A DNA stretch of 64,000 nt, from positions 1-64,000 of the forward strand of contig JARGOB010000002.1 of assembly GCA_029212925.1 (NCBI GenBank). Direction: 5' to 3'. Shown here piece after piece: positions 8,958 through 17,794 of this stretch. Below the pieces are notes generated by a model. That model was not told the origin of the DNA. It searched no databases and saw nothing but the letters and a program-made list of their open reading frames with translations. A program made the position numbers and the translations under genes. This DNA comes from Coxiellaceae bacterium. Lineage in GTDB: Bacteria > Pseudomonadota > Gammaproteobacteria > Coxiellales > Coxiellaceae. The stretch's first letter is position 1, and the number at the start of each line of letters is the position of its first letter.

Positions 8958-10160
8958 TTATTCCAGCTTTAATGCGACTTTAGCGACACGGCGTTTACCG
9001 ACTTGATAGATGTGACACGTGTCTGGTGAAATTTTTAACTTGCTGTCCTCAACGCGTTCACCATCTATTTTAACTGCGCCTTGTTTAATCATGCGCATCG
9101 CATCGGATGTGCTATTGACTAAACCGGCACCTTTCAATAAATGCGCAATGCCCATGCCATCGGCTGGCGCAAATAATGCTTGCTCTTCCAAGTCATCGGG
9201 TAATTGGTTTTGTGAAAAACGCTCAACAAAACGTTGTAAGGCTTTTTCACCTTCGCCATCACCATGGTAACGATCAACAATCTCAGCGGCTAATTTCACT
9301 TTATAATCACGCGGATTAGCACCGTCATTGACCTCTTTATGCCATTGCTCAATCGTTGCTATCGGCAACCAGCTAAGCAACTCAAAATAACGCCACATCA
9401 AATCATCAGAGATCGACATGAGTTTACCAAACATATCGTCGGCACTGTCGGTTACACCGATATAATTACCCAGAGACTTCGACATTTTTTTAACGCCATC
9501 AAGCCCTTCTAATAAAGGTGTCATCACTAAGCACTGCGGCTTTTGCCCATAAATTTTTTGTAACTCACGACCCATTAACAAGTTAAATTTTTGATCAGTG
9601 CCGCCCAGCTCAACATCGGACTTCATCGCCACTGAATCGTATCCTTGTAATAAGGGATATAAAAATTCATGAATCGCAATCGGTTGATTACCTTGGTAAC
9701 GCTTAGAGAAATCATCTCGCTCTAACATACGCGCCACGGTGCTGTTTGATGCCAATTGGATCATATCAGCTGCCGACTTTTCAGCCATCCATTGTGAGTT
9801 ATACATGATCTCCGTTTTTTCAGCATCGAGCACTTTAAACGCTTGCTGCTGATAGGTTTTAGCATTGGCTTCGATTTCTTCGCGCGTTAATGGCTTGCGC
9901 GTCACATTTTTGCCCGTCGGGTCACCGATCAATGCGGTAAAATCACCGATTAAAAACTGCACATGATGGCCGAGCTCTTGGAATTGGCGCAATTTATTCA
10001 ACACGATGGTGTGGCCCAAATGAATATCCGCTGCTGTCGGGTCACAACCCAACTTTACATTTAAGCGCTTACCCTCTGTTAAGCGCGCCGCTAAGTCATC
10101 TTCAACCAAAATTTCTTCCACGCCACGCTTAATGGCTTGCATCGCATCGTTTTGTGCCAT
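8958..10160 (-). CDS. tyrS: tyrosyl-tRNA synthetase
   Basis: Charges tRNA-Tyr with tyrosine in the cytoplasm. A class I synthetase of the long bacterial TyrRS type, 400 residues. The HIGH motif is H47LGH50 and the KMSKS loop is K225MSKS229. The tyrosine-binding region ([22 protein letters not shown], here cited as positions 172-193) is intact, and a C-terminal S4 RNA-binding domain (about 335-400) is present. ATG at 10160 with a GAGGGA site. The divergent neighbour is an M23 peptidase, a pairing also found in Pseudomonas. Confidence 0.97.
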   Translation of the reverse strand: MAQNDAMQAIKRGVEEILVEDDLAARLTEGKRLNVKLGCDPTAADIHLGHTIVLNKLRQFQELGHHVQFLIGDFTALIGDPTGKNVTRKPLTREEIEANAKTYQQQAFKVLDAEKTEIMYNSQWMAEKSAADMIQLASNSTVARMLERDDFSKRYQGNQPIAIHEFLYPLLQGYDSVAMKSDVELGGTDQKFNLLMGRELQKIYGQKPQCLVMTPLLEGLDGVKKMSKSLGNYIGVTDSADDMFGKLMSISDDLMWRYFELLSWLPIATIEQWHKEVNDGANPRDYKVKLAAEIVDRYHGDGEGEKALQRFVERFSQNQLPDDLEEQALFAPADGMGIAHLLKGAGLVNSTSDAMRMIKQGAVKIDGERVEDSKLKISPDTCHIYQVGKRRVAKVALKLE

Positions 10161-10239
10161 GATTTCCCTCAGTTTGTATCAAATTCAGTCGCAGATCATA
10201 TCACGTCACTTGAATCATCGCGAGATACAACCTTTCAGA

Positions 10240-10270
10240 CTGGACCCCGGCTCGGGGGCCGGGATGACAG
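10240..10270. repeat. dispersed palindromic repeat, single copy
   Basis: A 31-bp CTGGACCCCGG..CCGGGATGACAG copy in the gap between divergent tyrS and mepM. Confidence 0.85.
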
Positions 10271-10308
10271 GCCGGAGGGATGATCGTGACGCTAGCAACT
10301 ACGCTGAA

Positions 10309-10412
10309 AGTAAAGCTGGCAGGGATACCTTTCGAACGGCGTGTGATACACGGATGTAAGGGAACACGAGGATAGGGACATCCGCTCGAGAGAAAGGTAT
10401 CCCAGGCAGGTT
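10309..10412. repeat. nested inverted repeat, about 104 bp
   Basis: The outer stem pairs GTAAA.CTG.C.GGGATACCTTTC on the left with its complement ending at 10412; the inner 12 bp, GGGATACCTTTC/GAAAGGTATCCC, are perfect. A second stem CGGATGT/ACATCCG (about 10351/10379) sits inside. It could be a mobile palindromic element, or a structured 5' leader of mepM. It is unrelated in sequence to the GATCCCGG family. Together with the repeat at 10240-10270 it fills most of the 371-bp gap 10161-10531; I see no gene there. Confidence 0.7.
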
Positions 10413-10531
10413 TACGATGAAAAGCATAAATTACCAATAGTCACAGGCAAGACAAGACCTCTCGACAGAAAACCCGCAATGTGTTCTAATTTTGGCTGGG
10501 ATACGTATCGATTTAGGACCGCTAGTAACGG

Positions 10532-11863
10532 ATGAACATTTTTAAGCCTTTTCAAAACAGTCGCTGGATGACTTACTTATTACTTACTGTCGATGTGATG
10601 TTGTTGGTCTGGCTGGTAACGTACGTTTACATGAATCTCTGGCCAACGTCTGAACCGATTCAACAAGCCAATATCACCATACCAAAAACCGTAGCCAGCA
10701 TCACTGCAAAAGACACACCAACACCCCGCGCTGAACCGGTTGTTTTGCACCAAGTCACCATGCATATCAAAGCCAACGACACCTTAAGTGAAATGTTTGC
10801 TGCACATCACCTAAATCAACAAGACTTGCAACAAATTTTGCAACTGGATACTGCTTCGCAATATTTAAGCGTGATACAACCGCAACAAAAAATAACGCTG
10901 TCACTCGACCAGCACAATCGCATACATCAACTATCTGCCGCATTAGATGCGGGAAAAACGTTAATGGTTGAACGCTTTGACGACCAACTGCGTGCACGCG
11001 TTACTACGCCACACTATTCTAAAACCTTAGAGTATGCGACCGCCACCATTCATCATTCACTAACACAAGCCGCACAACGTGCCGATGTGCCGCGTCGCAT
11101 GGCGACTGAATTAACCCATATTTTTGATAACCGCATTAATTTTAATAAAGACATTCGCCCCGGCGATCACTTTAGCGTGTTATACGAAGCGAAATACCAT
11201 GATGGTATTAAAGTTGATGAGGGCCCTATTGTTGCCGCGCAATTTGTTAATCGTGGCAAAACGTATGAAGCGATTCGCTTTACCTCACCGGATGGTGACA
11301 GTGGCTACTACAACCCGAAAGGCCACAGCCTAAAACGTTTATTTTTAAAAGTGCCGTTGCATTACAACCGCATCAGTTCGTATTTTTCTTACCGCCGTAT
11401 GGATCCAATCATTCATCGCATCCAAGCGCACCTGGGTGTTGATTTTGCCGCACCGCGCGGCACCCCCGTACACTCAGTGAGTGATGGTAAAATTATTTTC
11501 ATTGGTAAAAAAGGCGGCTACGGTAACGCCATCATTGTTAAATACGGGCGCCACTATAAATCATTGTATGGCCACCTATCGCGTTACGCCAAACACATGC
11601 ACCGCGGTAGTAAAGTAACTCAAGGGCAGGTCATCGCATATGTCGGCAGCACCGGCTGGGCGACAGGTCCGCATTTGCATTACAGTTTTTATGTGGATGG
11701 TCGCGCAAAAAACCCGTTAACAGTTAAACTGCCAACGGGTTCGGGTGTTCCTAAAACTTACCTTGCGCTGTTTAAGTCAAAAACCAAAAACTTATTAGCG
11801 CAACTCGATTTACATCAAGGACCACAATTGGCTAGCGTTTCCGATAGCCAAAGTATGTCTTAA
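10532..11863 (+). CDS. mepM: M23 murein endopeptidase, MepM/YebA-like
   Basis: A periplasmic LytM-type zinc peptidase that cleaves peptidoglycan cross-links. 443 residues: a short cytoplasmic start, one membrane anchor (about 14-37), an OapA/LysM-like segment (about 73-125, HIKANDTLSEMF), a middle domain, and the M23 domain (about 298-395). Zinc and catalytic residues are visible: H300xxxD304, H348 (YGHLS) and H381LH383. It is divergent from tyrS. Anhydro-MurNAc kinase, its usual neighbour in Pseudomonas (anmK-mepM-tyrS), lies 16.5 kb away at 28.4 kb. Its last 4 nt overlap the end of the convergent 11860 gene. Confidence 0.92.
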   Translation: MNIFKPFQNSRWMTYLLLTVDVMLLVWLVTYVYMNLWPTSEPIQQANITIPKTVASITAKDTPTPRAEPVVLHQVTMHIKANDTLSEMFAAHHLNQQDLQQILQLDTASQYLSVIQPQQKITLSLDQHNRIHQLSAALDAGKTLMVERFDDQLRARVTTPHYSKTLEYATATIHHSLTQAAQRADVPRRMATELTHIFDNRINFNKDIRPGDHFSVLYEAKYHDGIKVDEGPIVAAQFVNRGKTYEAIRFTSPDGDSGYYNPKGHSLKRLFLKVPLHYNRISSYFSYRRMDPIIHRIQAHLGVDFAAPRGTPVHSVSDGKIIFIGKKGGYGNAIIVKYGRHYKSLYGHLSRYAKHMHRGSKVTQGQVIAYVGSTGWATGPHLHYSFYVDGRAKNPLTVKLPTGSGVPKTYLALFKSKTKNLLAQLDLHQGPQLASVSDSQSMS

Positions 11864-12726
11864 ACATCAAATCTTAAACCAGGGTAATCACCAGATTCAG
11901 TTGGTGAAGTCGCATCACGTCGCGCTTCGTGACGCAATTGCGCAACACGTGCCTCAGCTCTTTGCGCAGCCGCGTTGCGTGCAAACATCCCCGCCTTTTC
12001 CACTGCTGATGCAGCTGGCTTATCTGCAGCCTTGCCTCCCGCGCAAAACTGATCAACTGTCATCATACGTGCCGCATCACGCCGTGCTTGTTGCGCTAAT
12101 ATATCGCGCTCACGTTGCTTCACCATCGCGCGCGTCACCACACCACCTGAGGTATCGCTTCTGCGCGACCTCCGCCTAGGAACTGGCTTTGGTTCCGCGG
12201 CGACAACTGGCGAGTGAGGAGGCGGATCCATACGCTGCGGAACAGGAGCAACTGCAGCTGCTACCAAAGGCGCTGCAGCAGGCACCGGCGGTGCTGGCCG
12301 ACGCGGTGCCGCTGGCACAGGCGCTGCAGCAGGCGCAGGCGAAACCGCGCGAACCTTTCCTTCTTCTTCAACACTGTCTGCTTTAGGCTCCCACTCAGGC
12401 ACTAACGCATAAATCTCTGTCAACATACATTGCAAGGCATTACTTGTCTCTATTGTTGATTGAGCAACCCCAGCATCTTTGCTCACCTCATCGGTAGAAC
12501 GAATGCCGCTTTGAAACGTTTTTAATAAAGGTCCAAATTGCGCTTTTATCGCATCATCATCACCTGTCAATGCATTTAACTGCTCCAGTAAATCATGCAC
12601 CGGTTTACCACGCGCACCCGCCTCACGATTTTCCATAAAGGCTTTTAGCCATGCACCCCAACCGCTATAACCCGCACTTAAATAAGTGTGCAGTTTAGCT
12701 GCTATATTGTTTTGTAAGTCTGACAT
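11860..12726 (-). CDS. unknown Ala/Pro-rich protein, effector-like
   Basis: A 288-residue soluble protein: a helical N-terminal domain (about 1-125), an Ala/Pro/Val-rich linker (about 128-185), a basic patch (PRRRSRRSD, about 183-191), and an Ala/Arg-rich helical tail. No catalytic motif found. ATG at 12726 follows AAGGGAG. It comes 44 nt after the J-domain-like gene, and the two share the plan of a helical N-domain plus a Pro/Ala linker, so they form a likely operon. It is convergent with mepM and overlaps it by 4 nt. Confidence 0.6.
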   Translation of the reverse strand: MSDLQNNIAAKLHTYLSAGYSGWGAWLKAFMENREAGARGKPVHDLLEQLNALTGDDDAIKAQFGPLLKTFQSGIRSTDEVSKDAGVAQSTIETSNALQCMLTEIYALVPEWEPKADSVEEEGKVRAVSPAPAAAPVPAAPRRPAPPVPAAAPLVAAAVAPVPQRMDPPPHSPVVAAEPKPVPRRRSRRSDTSGGVVTRAMVKQRERDILAQQARRDAARMMTVDQFCAGGKAADKPAASAVEKAGMFARNAAAQRAEARVAQLRHEARRDATSPTESGDYPGLRFDV

Positions 12727-12770
12727 CCAATTTACTCCCTTAGTATGTAATGTAGAAAAAAATAAAACGG

Positions 12771-13817
12771 TTATGGCCTAAATGAGCTCGGTTTAGCGCC
12801 ACTGCTGCGTCCTGCCACTATCACTGCAGCAACCGCAGCAAATAATCCAACCCCTGCCAATAAACGGCCCTGTTGTGTTTTTGGCACTAAATTAGTTACC
12901 GCTTGTTTAATACGCGGACCAAAATCATTAAACTGTTCAGGATCAAGTGGCGCCGCTGGTGACGCAGGCGTGTGTGGCACATATGAATCTTCAGTATCTC
13001 GTTTAGCCAAAGCAGTATCATAAGCCAGTCGTGACATCGGGTTCTTTAATGTTTGATACGCTTCACACAAACTGCCAAATAAAGTATCAGCTTGCTCTTT
13101 TGGCCTTGTTGGATTTTTATCTGCTGATAACTGTTTTTCTAAACGCAAAAATGCCGCACGTAACTCCCTATGCGTTGCTGTCGCACTCACACCCAGTCGA
13201 TCATAAAGGTTTTTGGCTTGATAAGCCGCAACACCTTCAGGTGTGAACATTTCATCAGTAACAACAACCGGTTTAGCCACTGCTACTCTGGTAATTGATT
13301 CAGGACTATCTTTGCCTGCAACCGCACCATTAGGTGAAGGTGGAAGGGGACGTGAAGCTACAGGTGAAGAAACCGCTTTTGGAGAAGGCGCCGGTGTCGG
13401 TAATTTCGGCGCAGGTGGTGGAGCGGGTTTTGTATCATCTCGTGGCACTATATCTGTTGATGCACCTGCATATTCGTTTTTGTGCACACGCTCAATAACC
13501 GCATTACATTGTGCCAAAAAAGCCGCTAAACGGGGGCTCGTACGCTTTTCTGCAATGGCCGTCGTACCAACAACATTAACCGCCCGTTGCACTAGATCTA
13601 TGTCACGCACTGGATCTTGCAGCGCTCTTAATGTTGTTATCAGTGCATTGGTTAATTGTATACGACGCCATTGATCAGGCTGTTGAGTAAAGATACGAAC
13701 ACCTGGCAAGCGAGCAAGCGTACCAAGTACTGGTGTTGAACCATCACCTTTTAAGTATCCTTCTGCAAGTGCTACTAATTCATCACATAATGCCGACGGC
13801 TTGTCGGGTCTAGACAT
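12771..13817 (-). CDS. J-domain-like protein with degenerate HPD motif
   Basis: 348 residues: an unknown helical N-domain (1-115), a Pro/Ser/Ala linker (130-165), a J-domain-like segment (about 203-268, starting NLYDRLGVSATATHRELR and ending MSRLAYD), and a C-terminal membrane segment (about 318-338). The Hsp70-stimulating His-Pro-Asp is replaced by Ser-Ala-Asp (231-233) before Lys-Asn-Pro. ATPase stimulation is therefore doubtful, and binding without activation is possible. A tail-anchored J-like protein could act on host chaperones or membranes (inference). ATG at 13817 with AAAGGGAG upstream. Confidence 0.7.
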   Translation of the reverse strand: MSRPDKPSALCDELVALAEGYLKGDGSTPVLGTLARLPGVRIFTQQPDQWRRIQLTNALITTLRALQDPVRDIDLVQRAVNVVGTTAIAEKRTSPRLAAFLAQCNAVIERVHKNEYAGASTDIVPRDDTKPAPPPAPKLPTPAPSPKAVSSPVASRPLPPSPNGAVAGKDSPESITRVAVAKPVVVTDEMFTPEGVAAYQAKNLYDRLGVSATATHRELRAAFLRLEKQLSADKNPTRPKEQADTLFGSLCEAYQTLKNPMSRLAYDTALAKRDTEDSYVPHTPASPAAPLDPEQFNDFGPRIKQAVTNLVPKTQQGRLLAGVGLFAAVAAVIVAGRSSGAKPSSFRP

Positions 13818-13953
13818 AAGCGTCTCCCTTTTAATATCAGAAATTTCGCACTAAAAAATGCGCACTACCCTGCTCCCACCGCAACAGTCTAGGGTTAAGT
13901 GCTGGTGACTGTCAACTACGTTAAAACTAAGAGATGACTATTGGGTAGACAAC

Positions 13954-14111
13954 CTTGTTCTTATGCACTTGTCATACCAGGAAGTTATTCTCGCTTCTTC
14001 ACCTTTCGCGTGGGGGATTTTTAAGGGGGAGCGTGCGTTCGCTCCCCCTTAAAAGTGCGCGATCACTTGTTCTTGTGCACGTATCATACCAGGAAGTTAT
14101 TCTCGCTTCTT
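13954..14111. repeat. 46-bp direct repeat pair around a 15-bp-stem hairpin
   Basis: Copies at 13954-13999 and 14066-14111 differ at only a few bases (CTTGTTCTT[A/G]TGCAC..CATACCAGGAAG..). Between them, at 14019-14054, is a perfect hairpin: TTTTAAGGGGGAGCG, a 6-nt loop, then its complement. The second copy supplies the last bases and the stop codon of the DUF1460 gene. The pair occupies most of the 292-bp gap between the J-like and DUF1460 genes. Confidence 0.85.
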
Positions 14112-14124
14112 AAGCAAGAATAAC
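14092..14124. terminator. hairpin across the end of the DUF1460 gene
   Basis: AGTTATTCT.GCTT..AAGC.AGAATAACT forms a near-perfect palindrome spanning the stop codon at 14110-14112. There is no T-run, so it may protect the 3' end rather than act as a classical intrinsic terminator. Confidence 0.4.
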
Positions 14125-15018
14125 TGGCATTTGTAAGTTAATACCACCAATTGTTGGGCTTTTTGCACACTGCTTTAAGTAATCAACCAATGGCACATCA
14201 ATCACTTTATTCGCTACCGTAGAGGCTTGACGATATTGCAAACCACCATCGCACTCAACCACAAACCCAACGTGTGAAATATTTAAGTTTGTACCGATTT
14301 GCTCGCGTAATGGCCAGTCAGGCCGCACAATTTCCAATAAGCAACCTGCTGGAATTTGATTAAATAACTGTTCGTTGGGTTGCTGAGCCGCATCAAATAA
14401 AGCCTGCAACGGCACATACGGCGTAATGTTTTCAATGTCATGATAAAACGCCGCTTGCTGATGCAGTTCATCTAAACGCTTTGCCGCTTCAGTTTCATCA
14501 ATATGCTCCAGTAATTTAATGTCTTCTAACGATCGAAACGATAACCAGCGCGGCTTTTCTATGGTGCACGTCGCCTCTTCAATGACTGGCTGATTATTTT
14601 GATCAACGATGGTATAGGTAATATCTTCAACAATGTTGTTTAATGCATTCTGCACATTCCAATCAACACTCATAAAATGAAACCGCGTCAAATAACTGGG
14701 GTTACTTTTATAATAATTAACGCGCAAAATCTGATGTTCGAAATCATCCCAATCTTTGGCTAAACTGAGCGCTAGCACCGTATTAATATAAGTCACACAA
14801 TCAAATACATCACTGCGATACAATGAACTTTGATCAAATTCACCACAATCGCCTTCACCACACGCTCCGCCCACATAAGGACAACCCATAAACGATTGAC
14901 TAAAAAATTCCAATCGTTGCAAACCAGACAAACCTTTAGCTTGCTGCAATAAATCCTGCAACTGCTGGTCAAATATTTGCACATCATAAGCAGCTAAAGG
15001 CTGATAAACCGCATCCAT
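14110..15018 (-). CDS. DUF1460 family amidase-like protein
   Basis: About 302 residues. It matches the DUF1460 family (N-acetylmuramoyl-L-alanine amidase-like, NlpC/P60-type cysteine hydrolase fold). The FDCVTYINTVLAL segment carries the likely catalytic Cys, and SHVGFVV near the C-terminus the likely His. No signal peptide is seen. I chose ATG 15018 over the longer frame from 15093: AGAAGG lies 8 nt upstream of it, and the longer frame would overlap the divergent ABC gene and its promoter. A Cys-rich run (GCPYVGGACGEGDCGEF) before the active site is unusual. Confidence 0.75.
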   Translation of the reverse strand: MDAVYQPLAAYDVQIFDQQLQDLLQQAKGLSGLQRLEFFSQSFMGCPYVGGACGEGDCGEFDQSSLYRSDVFDCVTYINTVLALSLAKDWDDFEHQILRVNYYKSNPSYLTRFHFMSVDWNVQNALNNIVEDITYTIVDQNNQPVIEEATCTIEKPRWLSFRSLEDIKLLEHIDETEAAKRLDELHQQAAFYHDIENITPYVPLQALFDAAQQPNEQLFNQIPAGCLLEIVRPDWPLREQIGTNLNISHVGFVVECDGGLQYRQASTVANKVIDVPLVDYLKQCAKSPTIGGINLQMPVILA

Positions 15019-15092
15019 GTTATTTACCTTCTCTGTAAAACCATAAAAAGGATATGATACACTAGAGCCTACCGAGCAACCAAGAACCTGCA

Positions 15093-15860
15093 ATGATTAC
15101 TTTCGAACAGGTGTGCAAAACTTATAACCACGGCAAATCATTCGCTGTCGACCATGTAGACCTTGAGGTCAAACCTGGTGAACTGATGGTGATTCTAGGC
15201 TCGTCCGGTAGCGGCAAATCCACTACACTCAAAATGATTAACCGTTTAATTGAGCCTACCAGCGGCATTATCACCTTAGATCACAAACCCATCGACCAAT
15301 ACAACATTTATCAACTGAGACGCTCGATTGGTTATGTGTTTCAAAAAATTGGCTTGTTCCCGCACTTATCCATTTATGAAAATCTTGCCGTCGTATTACG
15401 GTTACAAAAAATGCGTGAAGCAGATATCAAACAACGCATTACAGAATGCTTGGAACTCGTCAATTTAACACACCGCAACTTTTTGCAACGCTTCCCCGAT
15501 GAATTGTCGGGTGGCCAACAGCAACGTGTCGGCGTTGCGCGCGCATTAATTACTAAACCTAACGTGCTACTAATGGATGAGCCACTATCCGCCTTGGACG
15601 CCATTAACCGCCGCGCATTACAACAAGAGATCCGTGACCTACATAAAAAAATTCAAACCACTATCGTGTTTGTTACCCATGATTTATTCGAAGCCTTTCG
15701 CTTATGCGATCGCATTGCTGTTTTTCATCAAGGCAAACTGCAACAAGTCGGTACTAAACAAGAAATCATCCAGCAACCCGCTAGCGAATATGTAAAAGAA
15801 TTGATCAATAACCAACAAGCCGTTATCGATGACTTTAATAAAGTATGGACGGCGGCATGA
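15093..15860 (+). CDS. osmoprotectant ABC transporter ATP-binding protein
   Basis: A 255-residue ATPase of the OpuCA/ProV type that powers uptake of glycine betaine, choline or related solutes. Walker A is G36SSGSGKST44, the signature LSGGQQQR is 138-145, Walker B LLMDEP is 159-164, and the switch His is H196. The C-terminal CBS domains found in many OpuCA proteins are absent. It is divergent from the DUF1460 gene with a 74-bp shared promoter region; a -10-like TATGAT lies near 15053. The next gene overlaps it by 16 nt, or by ATGA if the internal ATG at 15857 is used. Confidence 0.9.
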   Translation: MITFEQVCKTYNHGKSFAVDHVDLEVKPGELMVILGSSGSGKSTTLKMINRLIEPTSGIITLDHKPIDQYNIYQLRRSIGYVFQKIGLFPHLSIYENLAVVLRLQKMREADIKQRITECLELVNLTHRNFLQRFPDELSGGQQQRVGVARALITKPNVLLMDEPLSALDAINRRALQQEIRDLHKKIQTTIVFVTHDLFEAFRLCDRIAVFHQGKLQQVGTKQEIIQQPASEYVKELINNQQAVIDDFNKVWTAA

Positions 15861-17416
15861 ACCTAACCAGCATACTCAATGACAGCCACCAATTACTGAT
15901 TAAACTCGCACAACATATTTATTTAGCGGGTATCTCAACCGTTATCGCCATCTGCATTGGCTTACCCGTCGGCATCTGGATTTTTTATCGCCCACGCATG
16001 CGCGGCTTTATTCTCAGTATCACCAGTGTTTTTCAAACCATACCTAGCTTAGCCTTACTTGCTTTTCTTATTCCGTTTTTAGGTATCGGTACAAAGCCCA
16101 CTTTAGTTACATTAACCATTTACGGCTTATTGCCTATCGTTAGAAACACCTTAGTCGGTATTCAAGAAATTCCCGACAGCAGCCGCGAAGCAGCACGCGC
16201 ACTCGGTTTTCATACCTGGCAACGCATTCGTTTAGTCGAAGTGCCACTCGCCTTACCCACCATTATTGGCGGCATCCGAACAGCCAGCGCCATGAATATC
16301 GGCATCGCTACCATCGCTGCATTTATTGGCGCCGGTGGACTCGGTGACTTTATTACTGAAGGCCTGTCACTCAATAGCAACCAAATGATTTTAATGGGTG
16401 CCATACCAGCGGCGATTTTAGCACTGGCTGTTGATTACCTCATCGGTCAAGTTGAAATGCTATCCTCTTTTCGCACACGACATAGCATGCATTGGCGGCG
16501 TTCAAAAATTGCTTTAGTAAGCATTGCTGGCCTTGCCTTTGTTGCAGTAATCGTGCAACAAAATTGGCGATTCTTTAGCGGCAACACGATCAAACCTATC
16601 GTCGTTAGCTCAAAAAACTTTAGCGAACAATATATCTTAGCCAACATTATGGCTGAAATGTTAAAAACCTATACCGATTTGCCGATTGTTATTCAAGATA
16701 ACCTCAGCTCGTCCGTTATCGCACAAAACGCATTACAACAAGGCGCCATTGACACCTACCCTGACTACTCTGGCACTATCTATATGAATATCCTGCACCA
16801 AACTAAAGTGGTCAGTGCCCAGCAAACCTACGACTACGTTAAAAAGTATTCAGCAAAACACTTAGGCATTCTGTGGCTCAAACCTTTCGGCTTTGAAAAT
16901 AAAACCGCTATCGCCGTACAAACCAGCTTTGCTAAAGCACACCACCTAACAACACTCAGCCAACTCGCCCAATATGCACCGATGATGACCATGGCCGCAC
17001 CACCAGAATTTTTAAAACGCGTTGATGCCTACCCCGCGTTACAAAAATACTATGGTGCTCATTTTAAAAAAATAGTTACCATGACACCGAGCCTCATGTA
17101 CCGCGCCATCGCCAACCACCAAGTCGATGCCATCTTATCATTTAGTACAGACGGCTGGTTACAGGCACTTAAACTCACGCCACTCAAAGACGATAAGCAC
17201 ATCTATCCGCCCTACCAAGCTGTACCACTCGCCAATGCCGCAATTGTCAAAAAATACCCGCAAATTGCCACAGCACTGAACAGGCTACATAACCAAATTT
17301 CTGTCAAAGAAATGAAAGTCATGAATTATCAAATTGATGTAAAGCATATTGACCCAGCAGTCATCGCAAAACAATTCCTGCAAAGCAAACATTTAATTCC
17401 AAAAAATCCGAACTAA
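15845..17416 (+). CDS. osmoprotectant ABC permease fused to binding protein
   Basis: 523 residues. Residues about 1-220 are an OpuCB-type permease with the EAA-like loop (SREAARALGFHTWQRI). A further membrane segment (about 232-250) tethers an OpuAC-type substrate-binding domain (about 262-523, starting IVVSSKNFSEQYILANI, with TYPDYSGT at the ligand site) on the periplasmic side. Such permease-binding protein fusions are known in this family. The start is ATG 15845 or the ATG at 15857, whose ATGA overlaps the stop of the ATPase. It forms a two-gene transporter with the gene before it. Confidence 0.9.
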   Translation: MDGGMNLTSILNDSHQLLIKLAQHIYLAGISTVIAICIGLPVGIWIFYRPRMRGFILSITSVFQTIPSLALLAFLIPFLGIGTKPTLVTLTIYGLLPIVRNTLVGIQEIPDSSREAARALGFHTWQRIRLVEVPLALPTIIGGIRTASAMNIGIATIAAFIGAGGLGDFITEGLSLNSNQMILMGAIPAAILALAVDYLIGQVEMLSSFRTRHSMHWRRSKIALVSIAGLAFVAVIVQQNWRFFSGNTIKPIVVSSKNFSEQYILANIMAEMLKTYTDLPIVIQDNLSSSVIAQNALQQGAIDTYPDYSGTIYMNILHQTKVVSAQQTYDYVKKYSAKHLGILWLKPFGFENKTAIAVQTSFAKAHHLTTLSQLAQYAPMMTMAAPPEFLKRVDAYPALQKYYGAHFKKIVTMTPSLMYRAIANHQVDAILSFSTDGWLQALKLTPLKDDKHIYPPYQAVPLANAAIVKKYPQIATALNRLHNQISVKEMKVMNYQIDVKHIDPAVIAKQFLQSKHLIPKNPN

Positions 17417-17540
17417 TATTTGTCTAATCACTAAATAAACCACCATGTATTAATAATAAAATCCTAGAAATAGAAATGATGGTAAGGTACTCTTAACCAT
17501 AATTAATAAGTGACTGACACAGTTAAGTCACATAATGAAT

Positions 17541-17670
17541 GGTGTCACACTCTTGGATGGTGACACCTCTCCACGGAAGGTCGCGTTATTGTTTCACTCC
17601 CTACGCAAGTACAGTGAGCAAAACGCACAGAACCACACACAACGCAAGGCCCACTTCGGTGGGCCACTTT
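17541..17670 (+). ncRNA. possible structured RNA ending in a terminator
   Basis: Three consecutive hairpins lie in a gap with no gene: GGTGTCAC/GTGACACC (17541-17567), GCGTT..TTTCACT/AGTGAGC..AACGC (17583-17626), and the terminator at 17648-17665. No known RNA family was recognised. It may be a small RNA, or simply the 3' untranslated end of the opu operon. The 378-bp gap 17417-17794 otherwise holds only the direct repeat listed next. Confidence 0.3.
17648..17670 (+). terminator. Rho-independent terminator
   Basis: GGCCCA-CTTCGG-TGGGCC followed by ACTTTTA. The stable 6-bp GC stem with a UUCG-type loop fits termination of the opu operon or of a small RNA. The T-run is short. Confidence 0.7.
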
Positions 17671-17675
17671 TACCT

Positions 17676-17784
17676 CCTTCTGCTATGAACCCCAGTAAAC
17701 CACCATAGTAGAGATAAGCTCACATATAACTATTTAAGGACTGATTTGCTTCCTTCCGCTATGAAACCCAATAAACCACCATTA
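17676..17784. repeat. imperfect 32-bp direct repeat
   Basis: CCTTC[T/C]GCTATGAA.CCCA.TAAACCACCAT occurs at 17676-17707 and again at 17752-17784, just before the GT-like gene. A third partial AAACCACCAT is near 17439. The second copy contains TATGAA, which could serve as a -10 box for the downstream gene. Confidence 0.7.
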
Positions 17785-17794
17785 TAAAATTATT

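Noticed and set aside
13954-14111. Possible CRISPR-like repeat-spacer unit
   Set aside because: There are only two copies 112 bp apart, with a hairpin between and no regular spacers or cas genes.
17734-17765. Degenerate PmrA-like site before the GT-like gene
   Set aside because: The second half-site (TTTGC) has lost the TTAA core. Only the first half and a weak TATGAA -10 fit, so it is mentioned but not called.
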